Shown here: piece by piece, positions 34,777-46,784 of the stretch | How positions within the stretch are numbered: position 1 is the stretch's first letter | Layout of the letters: each line of letters begins with the position of its first letter | Source of the DNA: Mauremys mutica | Taxonomy: Eukaryota > Chordata > Testudines > Geoemydidae | NCBI RefSeq assembly: GCF_020497125.1 | Contig: NC_059082.1 | Span: 31,146,965-31,210,964 of the forward strand | Direction: 5' to 3' | Length of the DNA: 64,000 bases | Position numbers and translations under genes: made by a program | Notes under the pieces: model-generated | What the model was told of the DNA's origin: nothing | Databases searched by the model: none | The model's input: the letters and a program-made list of their open reading frames with translations, nothing else

Positions 34777-36854
34777 GGCCTGGTCTACACTACGTGTTTA
34801 AACCGGTTTAAGGAGCGTAAAACCAATTTAACGCCACACCCGTCCACACTAAGAGGCCCTTTATATCGATATAAAGGGCTCTTTAAACCGGTTTCTGTAC
34901 TCCTCCCTAACGAGAGGAGTAGCGCTAGTATCGGTATTACCATATCGGATTAGGGTTAGTGTGGCCGCAGATCGACGGTATTGGCCTCCGGGTGGTATCC
35001 CACAGTGCACCACTGACCGTTCTGGACAGCAATCTGAACTCGGATGCAGTGGCCAGGTAGATAGGAAAAGCCCCACGAACTTTTGAATATTTCCTGTTTG
35101 CCCAGCGTGGAGCTCCGATCAGCACGGGTGGCGAGGCAGTTAAAAATAAAAATAAAGAAAGAGCTCCAGCATGGACCATGCGGATGTGATTGCTGTAAGG
35201 GCAGGCAAATCTGTTCTATCAGCACTCCGTTACAGAAGACGAAATTCAAAATCATTTTAAAAAAAATCTCCAGACAGATGCCATAGCAGGGACTCAGCGC
35301 ACTGCTGCGTGACAAGCGTAACGGAAAGCCAAAGAATCAAATGGACGCTCATGGCCTGGAGGACTCAAGCTATCCCACAGTTCTTGCAGTCTCCGAAAAG
35401 TATTTGCATTCTTGGCTGAGCTCCAAATGCTTCTAGGGTCAAACACAGTGTCTGCGGTGGGTCAGGGCATAGCTCGGCAATTTACGCACCCCCCCCACCC
35501 ACCCCCAGAAGTGAAAGGGAAAACAATCCTCTCTTGACTCTTTTACATGTCACCCTATCTTTACTGAATGCTGCAGATAGACACGATGCTGCAGCACTCA
35601 ACACCAACATCCTTGCTCCCCCCCTGCCATGGGTGGCTGATGGTGCAATAAGACTGATATCCATTGTCATCATCAGCCTATTGGCACATGGGGCAGTGCA
35701 AAAGGACTGGTAACCATGCCGACTAGCATCAGTTAGGTCGATCAAGGGTGCCTGCCCCTAATTTTTCCTGGTAGATGGTGCAATATGGCTGGTAACCGTC
35801 TTCATCATAGCAACAGGGGGCTGAGCTCCATCAGCCCCCACCCTTCATGTGTAAAGAAAAGATTCAGTTGCCCCTGGACTAGCAGTGGGATGCTGGGCTT
35901 CTCTCCTACACACTGCTTAATGTTCTGTCTGGACTATCATAGCAGCTGGAGGCTGCCTTCCACTCATTTCTCACTAACAAGTCACTGTGTCATCACACAA
36001 GTGGGGGGACAATGCTATGGTAGCCCAGGAAGGCTGGGGGAAGAACAGAATGAACAGGTGGGGTTGTTGCAGGAGCACCCCCTGTGAATAGCATACAGCT
36101 CATAATTTCTGCAGGATCTGACACAGAGCAGCTGTGCTCTCTGGTTATGATATACAGTGGTTCTCTAGTACACTTGCCCATATTCTAGGCAGGACTGATT
36201 CTATTTTTAGATACCAATTTTGGCTTTTGCGCCCCTGGCTGATCTCAGCCAGGGGCACTTATGACAGCAGCAAATGGTGCAGTGCAAAAGGACTGGTAGC
36301 CACGATCATCTTATTACCAATTTATGGTATGGTAAATGGTGCAATATGGCTGGTAACCATCTCTGCTGTCATGCAAAAGCAAAAGCATGCTGCTGTGTAG
36401 CGCTGCTGAATCGCCTCTGTGAGCGGCATCTAGTACACATACGGTGACAGTCACAAAAGGCAAAACAGGCTCCATGATTGCCATGCTATGGCATCTGCCA
36501 GGGCAATCCAGGGAAAAAAGGCACGAAATGCTTGTCTGCCGTTGCTTTCCCAGCGGAAGGAGTGACTGATGACATTTACCCAGAACCACCCGCGACAGTG
36601 ATTTTTGCCCCATCAGGCACTGGGATCTCAACCCGGAAATTCCAAGGGGCGGGGGAGGCTGCGGGAACTATGGGATAGCTACGGAATAGCTACCCACAGT
36701 GCAATGCTCCAGAAATCGACGCTAGCCTCGGACCGTGGACGCACACCACCGATTTAATGTGTTTAGTGTGGCCGCGCACACTCGATTTTATACAATCTGT
36801 TTTGCTAAACCGGTTTATGTAAATTCAGAATAATCCCGTAGTGTAGACGTACCC
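34777..36854. mobile_element. 2.1-kb Harbinger-like element, non-autonomous
   Basis: Left end GGCCTGGTCTACACTACG and right end CGTAGTGTAGACGTACCC are inverted repeats, and TAA precedes the left end. Subterminal AAACCGGTTTAA-type words occur at both sides (34799, 34884, 36808). The interior has no transposase core. It contains five copies of a minus-strand peptide motif of the form GYQxxCT (35641-36370), now spread over different frames. No clean right-hand target site (TGT follows). Confidence 0.75.
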
Positions 36855-38122
36855 TGTGTTAGGGCTGAGACATGTAGCATGGTGAAGCTTGCTTTGCTGT
36901 TGCCCCAGTTGTATTGATACCTGTTCTGCAGCTAAACAGAGAATCTCAGTCTCCAGAAATGCAAAAGGATTTTAGTTTTTAGAAACTGTCGGGAGACTTT
37001 GTAAAGTTTGCTCCTCTATGCACCAAAGGAGGATTACAGAACAGATGAACTTGAGCTGAATATTTCTTTTGCAAGTTCTACATAAAAGGTTTAGACTCCT
37101 GTTCAAATGCACAGCCAGTCTACCAGGCAAATAAAATTAAACCAACGCTGTGCCTCCTAACATGGAGAAAAGCATTCTCTGAATTAAATGAATTTCCAAA
37201 TAAGTCAAAATGAGTTTGCTGACCCTTTTTTGACTCATAAAAGGCTCTTCAAATCTTGCCCATAATCAGAATATTTTTCATTATTACTTTTTTTATGGTT
37301 AAACTGGTAGATAACCTGAGAGGTAATTCATAATGTCTTACTAGCTGTGCTGGAACAATGGAACTTTAGGTCCACTGATTTACCTGGTGATGAATTTCCA
37401 GGAGGTTCTGTTTTGTGGTTTTTTTGGTAGCATGCCACCGGTCCACAGATGTATTCTCTACATCAATAGACTTGCTACCACTTCTTTTGTTAGATTATGA
37501 ATATCCCTTACAGCAATGTCCTCTTTAAAGGGGGCTTATCTACTGGAGAGAACGGTTGGAGAAACAGAAAGGAAATTTATACCAAAGGACATTCACTTGT
37601 CCAGTGTTATTGTGTGTTCCCTTTGTATTTATTGAATCCATCTGTATGTCAGGGCCAAACATTCCTTTTTACTCCTGTGGATGGAGGGGAGCACAGTCAT
37701 TGGATAATGTCTTAGCAGGGCACAGAATGGAGCAGATGGTTCTATGGCAGGCCCACCCCATGCCAGACATTTGAAAATGCACCCCTGTGATGATCCAGAT
37801 CTCTGTCTGGGAAGAGGGAGGACAGGAAGACGGATGGCCTCTGTCCATAGCATCACTGTTTCCTCTCTTCCTGCAAGCCCATGACAAAGTGAAACAAGGC
37901 AATGCTGTTACTGTTCTGAGCTTTATTTTGCACGGGATGCCCGTGTGTGCTGTAAGTCAGCCCCTGGGGCCTGAGGGCTCTATAGGCAGTAGCTAGCTAG
38001 GGAACCCCCAGCAGCACAGCTCCTTTCAGAGCTGTGCTGCCTATGCACTGCAGTGTGTAAGACAGAGACTGTCAGATCAGATGGGTGTGTGGAATCAGTG
38101 TTTCTGAGCAGATGGTCCTTCC
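36855..38122. other. Unrecognised sequence
   Basis: Several 60-90 codon frames, none with a motif. No transposon termini. Confidence 0.4.
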
Positions 38123-38130
38123 CTCTAGTA

Positions 38131-38840
38131 CAGTGGTTCCCAAACTTTAACAACGTGTCAACCTCTTTCACTAAAATGTCAAGTCTCACGAACCCCCTCC
38201 TAAAAATGAATATTTCCAGGGATTTTCTCCTTTACCTGAGTATAAATTATAAAAGCAGTGATCTTGGAAATATAAAATTTGTTTTTATGACATGTTTATT
38301 ACACACTATTTACTATTAATTATTAATGATTATTTATCACAGTATTTTTATTACATTATGAAAACAGCAACACTCTTCCAAGATCTCCCTTTCGTAGCTT
38401 GTATCACTTTGAATCAGCCTGTTATAAGACAAGGCTCCTATGTTTTATCAAGGAGCATCAGATGTGAAACAGCATGAAAGTATTTAAGAATCCAACTCAA
38501 AGAGTTCCTCCTACACAAGCATTTCGGTCTTGAGCAGTCCAGGCAAACAACTTGTTCTTCATAATAATTTTAAAAACAATACTAGCTGCCTATTTAATTT
38601 TAAAAACAGCAAAAAATATCCACCTCCCTTTCCATTTCTTATAAGGAGTCTTGAAGTTTAAATCTCCTCAGTGTGATATATATGCTCGCTTTGATCTGCT
38701 TAGCTCTTGGAAGTCCAGGGGCTCCGGGCTGCTGGCCTGGTGCTGCCCGAGTCCCTAGGGACAGCTCTGTCCACCAGTAGGGATGTTTTTCCCCGAGAAC
38801 CCCCTGTAACATATCGTGAACCCCAGTTTGGGAATCACTG
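38131..38840. mobile_element. Non-autonomous hAT (Charlie-like) element
   Basis: Ends CAGTGGTTCCCAAAC and GTTTGGGAATCACTG are inverted repeats. Flanked by a perfect 8-bp target duplication, CTCTAGTA (38123-38130 and 38841-38848). Interior AT-rich and noncoding. Confidence 0.92.
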
Positions 38841-38959
38841 CTCTAGTAGATTCTCAAAGCCTTCTGTTTGGGGGCTGAACCTCCATGCCACTTTCTGCAA
38901 TAGGGCAAATCAACCCCTCCACCTCCATATAAAGGGAGCACAAGGCCTTTAATGGGCAT

Positions 38960-41900
38960 TTTCTACCTCTGACCTTCATCATCTAATTGATCACATAATG
39001 AAGTCATCAGTCACATGGTCATGACATCATACAAACAATTGTGGTATCACAAATTCAGCTTTTGTTCCACAAGGACACACAGAAGGGCTGTGAAGGAGCA
39101 AATCTTCAATGTAAACAGCTTTGGAAAGCAAACAAATATGATAAAGAAAGTTAAAAGCTATCTTGACAAGATAAATCAATGTGGGTTTTTGCCTTGCTAC
39201 CTTGTAAAAACTTTCCTAATTCATTTTTTATTTGGAGTTAGATCCCCCCCGCCCACGCACACACATATCCCTATATAATCTCTGTGCCCTGCTGTGAATT
39301 GCATCTTTCAGTTAAACCCCCTTTTCTTTTTCCAGCCAGCATATAAATAAAATATTGGGCTGCTGATTAACAATCCAACAGTACACATGTCTTTGCTTCA
39401 TCTTATGCAATTATCTGAACGCTCAGACTGCTCCATATCATACTTAAATTAGTAGCAAGGTTTAAAAATTATCCTCTGTAGTTGGATAGTCTTTGTTAAT
39501 CAGCATATACAGAAGTACATTATCCAATTTAACAACATTTTAAAGACAATGTTTGTTGGTCAGTTTGTTAGATGCAGGATAAATAACATGCTGGATACAA
39601 GGTGACCATTTCAACAGCTCTTTAAAAGTCCTGTATCCAAATACATTAAAAACTAAAATCTCAGGAACCACAATCTTTCAACAAACTCCACTAGTATTAG
39701 AGGTTGAAAATACTGCGACGGCCTTAATGTCTCCTTTTCCACAGTAATAACTTGGTGCATAAAAATGAATGTTTTTCTCAAACATGATCCCTCAGCTCCT
39801 TAGTGAAGATTTCATCTCGTTCAGCAACACATGATGAAGCATTTTCCCTGTTATAATGTGACAATGGCACTACTGAGCACAACAATTTGAGGCTGAATGT
39901 GCCACTGAAAGAGAGGAAAAATCTGAAGAGGCAATTCCACCTAGAACTATAAGGCAAATGCATAAGAAAGAGGCAAGGTATGATTAAAGATGCGTTAGCA
40001 CAGTCTGAAAAACAATGCTCTCAACAAAAGAACACTAAGTACATTCAGTAAACGGGGAAAAGCAAAGAGATTAGCTGAATGATAGATGGATGAAGAATTC
40101 GAGCAATTCGGGTGGAGTTGCTTTGAAATACTTGAAATGTAAATCTCTCTGTCAAGACAAAAGTCAGTTTTAAAACTTTGTATAAAATAGATCACTTCTG
40201 AAAAGGTTTGGCAAGCCTGGGGGGAAAAAACCTCTTTGTCTAATTATTCAGCTCAAGTTGTAAATCTGACATCTGGAATTGCAATATTAGACACAAATGT
40301 ATTAATTATAACCAGGCTTTTTATTTAATGTAAATTAATGTACAACACATTGAGCATCTCACATTATTGTTTTCTTCCACAGAATATTCAAATTTAAGCC
40401 CTTAGGCTCAGTTTTGAAACCTGTGCCCAAATAATTCACCAACTTGTATGATCATACAAGATACAACAGTATCTCTCACTAGAACATGGGCCCAAAGCTA
40501 CAAAATCCAGAACAGAACCTCTGCCTAGTTTAAAGGTGATCTGAGATTTTGCTTCAATGCATTATACAAACAGGGCCCAGCCACAGAGTTGAAATCCTGA
40601 CCAAATACCCAAAGTTTAGCATGTGTGCAGGAAGCAGGAAGGTATTGACCGTTGGATCCACGGTTTTGGTTTTGGCACAATTTGACAGCTTTGCTCATGA
40701 GCTTTCAAAAACTAAAAACAAAACAGGAAAACAAACTGAAGGTGTGGGATAGTTACCAGTTCTCCCCCATAATGCTATATGCCCCCTCTTCCGTGGCTAG
40801 GTGCTGCTTCCTCTAACCCTACTAGATTTCATGTGCTGTTGCCCATGCCAGTAGTATGGGGTCTGGAAGCCATGCTGCACACAATCTACTTTTAGTTCTA
40901 TCAATTCTATCCATGCAGATTTATGGAGCCGCTACTGCAAGGGACGCTCTCAATAAAGCCACCAATCCTTCTAATGACATTTATTCACACAAGTGATCCC
41001 ATTGAAGCCAATCAAACATGTCAGTCAGCCAAACAATGGTCAACTTAATCATTGGATTTTAGTCCATCTTTATCATTCTCCAGTCTGACAGCCTTTACAA
41101 AATGCTCCACAATATAGATCATTTAGGGGGGGAAAGAATATTGTTATCAATTCCACAAGCAACTTAATTCTACAATAATATTTACCAGGGTTGGTCAATA
41201 GAACAGGAAAAAAACAACTGTAAAATCTTTGGGTTTTTTCCAATGACATTTCTACCATTTTTTTTAAAACATTGACCAGATTTAATACAACATTTAATAG
41301 GTAGGTTACATGTTTCACATTAATTTGGCTTTATATTGTACACAGAATTTTTAGGGATGTAACAACCATTTATATATACAGTAAGAAATTTTATAATGCA
41401 GCTTTAAAAAACTTTTTTTTTACATAACCCTTAAAACTATATTGCTATGATATGGATTTTTATCCCATTTTGCATAAAAGCTTTCAGTGAATACCAGCTC
41501 CAAAGTACAAGAAAATAGAAACATGCAAATTTAAGGTCTGATTCATTAGCAATTTCTGCATCATTTACTTGGGTTTTCTGCAGAATTAACTTGCAAAAAG
41601 TGTAGGAAATACCCGAAGTGATGAAATGCCACAACTGTGCTAGTCCCTGCAGCACTGTATGAATGTATAACACCCCACCACATCTCAGAGAGGGTGCAAA
41701 GTCAGGAAAGAACAATCTGAGTTAATAAAGAGATATTCCTGAGGGAACTCTTCGTTAAGTTCTGGCCATTTATAACACTTATTCATTATAAGAAATAAAT
41801 CACCATAGTAACCACTGCAAACCATGCTACTGTGAACCACAATGTATATTCTGGAGGGAAAACAGCACCAAACTAAATGCAAACTCCCCTGTTAAAAACA

Positions 41901-42160
41901 TTTAATGTGGCAGGATCAGTTACAATTAAAATATATTCTCCTGAAATTTTTTTTTGTTTTCACCAAAAATAACATTGACACACTGGGTGTATTGTTTCTA
42001 AAGATGAATTGGGCATTTCATAACGTTTAGGTACAAAGCAATGTGAAGAAGTAGATTGGTATCAAACAGATCACAGGTCCCTGCACCAGTACCAGTATGT
42101 CTACTGAAAATATGTTATGATTTTTAAAAACCAAAGGACCCGCTTCTGATCTCCTCCGAG
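38960..42160. other. AT-rich, repeat-poor sequence
   Basis: More than 3 kb without recognisable transposon ends, SINE boxes or coding domains. It could be unique intergenic or regulatory DNA. Confidence 0.4.
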
Positions 42161-42162
42161 AG

Positions 42163-42400
42163 AAAGGATGTTCCAGTGATCAGGGCACTAGCTTCTGACT
42201 TGAGGAACCCAGGACCACTTCCCTACTCTGCCACGGACTTTTTGTGTGAACTTGGAGAAGTTATTTAGCCTCCCTATGCCTCAGAAGAATGCGGATAATA
42301 GCACTTCCCCACCTCACAAGGGTGTTGTAAGGATAAATACATTAGAGATTGTGAGGTGCTCCAATACTAGATCAATAGGGGCCATGTAAGTGCCTAGGAT
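42163..42400 (+). repeat. MIR-like CORE-SINE
   Basis: A degraded tRNA-like head (42175-42235, CAGGGCACTAGCTTCTGACT) is followed by the core GTGTGAACTTGGAGAAGTTA and CCTCCCTATGCCTCAG, then GTTGTAAGGATAAATACATT. The same order is seen at 53155. Confidence 0.75.
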
Positions 42401-42489
42401 ATAGACAGAAAATCAGAAGTAACTTCACTGAAGTTAATGGAATTCCTTTTTATGCATTATTTCCATTACTGAAGAGTTGCAACCATAGT

Positions 42490-42663
42490 AGCCCATTCTG
42501 TACAATCCTCTGCTAATCTCTTTGTGGATATATAGCCCTTTGGATCCACCTAGGACACCACATCATCCATCCAAGACCTTCTTTTTCTGCCTTTTGTATT
42601 CTTCTGCCATCAACTTTCCCTTCCAGTACCTGTAAACATGCATCTCTCATTGAACCCTCAGAG
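42490..42663 (-). pseudogene. LINE reverse-transcriptase ORF tail (remnant)
   Basis: Read on the minus strand, the phrases KVDGRR, then WMDDV and DPKGY, then KRLAEDCTEW are recovered, with a stop after WMDDVVS and a change of frame between the first and later phrases. This spacing of a basic stretch, WxDD and an AED-type ending resembles the C-terminus of non-LTR reverse-transcriptase proteins. The upstream end is cut by the hAT element at 42664-42972, after which the frame may continue near 42973-43100. Assignment is tentative. Confidence 0.4.
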
Positions 42664-42972
42664 CATAGGTGCTGACTCTGTGGGTGCTCCGGGACTGGAG
42701 CACCCACAGGAAAAAAATGGTAGGTGCTGAGCAGTCCCCCACCAGAACCTCCCCCTCCCCCAACACCTCCTGCCCACCAGCAGGACCTGCCGATTAGCTC
42801 CTCCCCCTCCCTCTCAGCACCTACCGCCTGCTGCAGATCAGCTGTTTGGCGGTGCCAGGAGGCACTGGGAGGGAGGGAGAGGGCTGATCTGTGGGGCCTT
42901 GGGGGAAGGGGTGGAGTGGGGGCAGGGCCTGGGCAGAGCACCCCCCAGCAGATTAGAAACACGGCACCTATG
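42664..42972. mobile_element. GC-rich non-autonomous hAT element
   Basis: Ends CATAGGTGCTGACTC and GGCACCTATG. Flanks CCTCAGAG (42656-42663) and CCTTCGAG (42973-42980) match at 6 of 8. The GC-rich interior yields open frames on both strands (42513-42962, 42724-43119) that are not genes. Confidence 0.75.
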
Positions 42973-43129
42973 CCTTCGAGTGTGCCCTACACCTGTCTTC
43001 TCATCAGATCTCTGTCTAGCATTTGCAGAGTTCCACTCATCGCCAATCCTTTTTGGCTGGCAATGCAGTCTGCCCATATTTTCAGAAATTTTCTAACACA
43101 CTGTAATTTATTGTTATGATTGTTTTAAT

Positions 43130-43720
43130 TGTCACACACAGAGGGTTAGGCTGATACAGAACCACTCAGAGTTCCGAATCAGGCATAACACCTCCAGGAA
43201 AAGGAAAAATGTAGGTGGAAGTGGGCTAATAGTAAAATACATCTGTTGCCCACAAGTATGGCAGTCACCACCATTAAAGCAGCCAAAGGCCCCGTCCCAG
43301 GGTCTGCACAGGTTTCCACCCTCTCGTGCCTGTGCCCTGTGCTCAGGCTGGTCAAATAAAGAGTCCCAGCGCCTTTCTCAACAGTTGCACCCTCGTGTGT
43401 TTATTTACAGTGTTTCATGCAGTCCCCAATTCCTCTAACAGCTGTCTCCCCATGGACTCTTCCCAGGGTATTCTGGCCCCTGGGACTCACCTGAATTGGT
43501 GCACAGGCAGAGATCCCGCCCTCCTGCCTCCTCCCAGGCTAGCCCCTTTACTGAGCTTTTCCCAGGGTTTATATAGCCCTCCCAGTGCTTAGCCCAGCTG
43601 TCTCTAATTGGCTCAGCCTATTACTCTGAGCCCACCCTCATTAGGGCCCACAGCTGGGCTCCCTGCTGAATGCCTGGGCCCCTCCACTGGGCCATTCTGC
43701 CTAGAAGCAGGGTGCGGCCA
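43130..43720 (-). mobile_element. Candidate LTR with TATA box and poly(A) signal
   Basis: On the minus strand a TATATAAA box (about 43568-43575) lies about 145 bp into the unit, and an AATAAA signal at 43400-43405 comes near the far end, in LTR order. Boundaries are tentative (TGTCAC at 43130; end near GCGGCCA). No target duplication found. Confidence 0.45.
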
Positions 43721-45998
43721 GCCTTTTTAGTAGGGCTAAATTAAGTGCCAAGCAACATTTTAGGGTGTATAAACTCAGTGTAATTAACAGGTTATTAGTA
43801 TTGCATCAATATATGAATTAATATCTAGAATAATTTGAAAGTCTTATAATGAGTTGAGTTAAACCATGCCTGATTGTGACTCAAATCCAAAATCCTATTT
43901 TTGAGCTTAAATCCCCATTGGAATAAATTAGTTAGTTCGTGAAGTAGAAAAGCAGCAATTTCCCTCTGCCTGCTGTAGAATAGTGACCCATGTAGGAATA
44001 AACAATTAAACTTACAGCAGTGTCGTAAGACACTTTTTTGCTTTCACTTTTTCACCAACTGCTAACAATAAATGTAAAAATAATCCTAGTTTTTATCTGA
44101 AGCTACCTTGGCTTTAAAAGAACCTTCCAAAAATGATTGAGGCGATGAATTAAACCCATAGGTAACCCCTGAAATCTGCTTTGAATAGCAACAAATTCCT
44201 AACAATATCTTGAATGCTTGCGGCAAAGCAATCTAATCTCTGAACTCCTAAAGGTCAAGATTTACTGTCTGGTAACACGGCTCAAGTGTAAATGCTCTGT
44301 AATGCTACACTAGGTGATTGCTTTGCTCTCTAGACAATGTCAATTTTGTCCAAGTAGCTGCAGATGTGCCTAGCATTAAGTCAGAACGGTGTCAAGGGCC
44401 CTTCTTGAGCACTGCCAGCTTCTCAGAAAAACTGGTCCTAAAGCCCTAGTCTATTACAGACCATGCCCTAAAGACAGATATTTAAGACTTAAAGGAGAAT
44501 GGAGAATAAAGCTGCATTAGATTTTTAATGTTTTGGAGTCAGGAAACCCAGGAGAAAAAATTCTCTTGTGATCCACAGGGCACATCCTCAGTTGGTGTAA
44601 ACTGTCATCACTCCACTGGAGCCAGCTGAAAATCTGCCCCCAAAAGTCCATTCCCCTTCACTGATTCCTCTTGGGTTTCCCAAGTAAGATGCTGCCACCT
44701 TATCTATGAAATCCGACACTACAACCACTTCCTTGTAAAACCACTCATCACTGAGCTACAGAGAAGCAATAACAAACTAATGAACTCAAATTAAAAACTA
44801 TGTATGTTACTTCAGTAAGTCATGGGTCAAGGAAGACTGCAACTATTGCTTTGCAAATGGGGTTCATTCTGCAAGTGATTCAACCCCCTACAAACCTCCT
44901 GAATTTAACTCTTTCCTTATAACAGCCAGGAGTAACATAAGCTGCTCTAAAGCATACATAGGAGTAAGAGCCCTATAGCAGAGGTTTGATATGCATTTCT
45001 ACTTTTAACATTGGAAACATGAGTGATATTGTCACAACACATTGAACCAAATTCTCAAATGCAGCCTTTACTTTTGCACATCTCCAATTCCACCTACTCC
45101 CATTTTGGGGATATGGGTCAGACTGATGAGTGATTAGTTACCCAACTAGCCTGAGGAAATGTAGATTTTATGCATTCAGAATGGGTCTGTGTCCCCTTTT
45201 ATGCCTGCAATCTCTTGTAAGCATGAAGAAAAAGTGATCATGCCAAACCAGAGGACAGCTTGAAACCGGCTGAAAACTTGGCTAATAATTGACAGTGAGA
45301 GAGTGAACCTCATTGAAGCCTGAAAGGTCTTTCTTACAGGCCAGTCCATGTGCTCTGCATCTCTTTATCCACTTGCTTTCCCCAGTGCTTGTTAGTGAAT
45401 AGCACCAGGAGGATTTAGCCATAATCTTTCATTATACACCTACACACACTGACATACACACACTCAAGTCCTGGAAGCTGCAGAAGATGAATGTTTGGTT
45501 TGCTAACACAAGCCTTTCTTCTGTTCCACCCTCTTTCCAGCATTGTTACTCGTACTGAAGGGACTCATCTAGATCCCACCTGGTGTGACCCGGCTAGAAC
45601 ACAGGCCACTGATTCCAGTCCCATCTGAGTCCTTGCTTTAAGAAATAGGGCTCCTCCTACAAACTAGCCACCATCTATAAATAATATAGGTGATGGTTGG
45701 GGCTGATGCCTATTCTATAAAAATACACCCCCTACCCCACCACCACAACCAATTCCCAACTACTGGAGGGCTCAGAGTCCATTTTATCTCCTCCCTGGGG
45801 CAGAAACTTTTTGAATTCCCATGGGTAGGACTCCCCATCAAGCATACGGCTGAAAAACTAAAAGTCTCTGCTCAGAAAGAAAGAAAGAAGCATAAAACCT
45901 GCACTGTAACTGAGTATCAAAATCGTTCTTTCATTTTATTCTCTATGTAACCTGGCTGAAGGGAGACAGCAGGTCTATTTTGAAGACACTATCTCAAG
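43721..45998. other. Mostly unrecognised sequence with a Chompy-like fragment
   Basis: At 44575-44642, CATCCTCAGTTGGTGTAAAC with CCAGCTGAAAATCTGCCCC resembles a shortened Chompy-type MITE. Nothing else recognised. Confidence 0.45.
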
Positions 45999-46784
45999 AA
46001 TTAGGCTTTGTTTACACACAGAAGTCACAGTTCTATCAGTTTAAAATTGTTTATATTGGTTTTGCTTGTGCCACCATAGAAGTGTGTCCACACAGAGGTT
46101 TGAACTCATTTAACTAACTAAACTGGTTTAAAGCTACACTTTTAGTTTAACCAGTGCCCAGGTGGATTTGATTTAAAATCACTAGTCAGGAAGACTATTT
46201 AATCATGGATTTCTACATAAAAAGTGCATTCTTGTTGGTTGTTATAACCTTAATGCATATTCTTCACAACTCAGATATAGATGTAGGTTTCATTTTTAGA
46301 AGGTACATACTGTACATTTTTAAAGTGATTTATTTTGAAAACTTTTCAGATTAGTTTTACAGCTATATCAGAAAATGAATGATTGTTTGGTTATTTCATT
46401 TACCAAAGGTAATTGAAGCAGATATTTATGAAGTCATTAGGAGGTGAACGATCTCCAATTCAACAGGTTAATCATTAATATTTGAAGGATTTTCTTGCCA
46501 TGCTGTATTAGGAGGAGAACATCACCAGACAGACATTTAAACTGTTTTATTTAACTAAAACAACAACTTTATGTATTCTAGATTTTCTTCAACAGCAAAC
46601 ATATATTTTAACAAACCAAGCATATGAATTTTTGAATTTAAACATTCAAGTTTTTAAAAATCAGGTTTGTTTTTGTTGAAATTGTTTTTAACTAAAATAG
46701 TTACATGAAATATTTTTAAAAAATTAAATCGACTGTCAGCCAGGTCAACATGAGAAACTTAAAATATTGGCTTCTGCAGCTAAC

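Noticed and set aside
42513..43119. Frames of 149 and 131 codons
   Set aside because: They join a GC-rich hAT element with its flank; only the LINE-like tail phrases at one end have any meaning.
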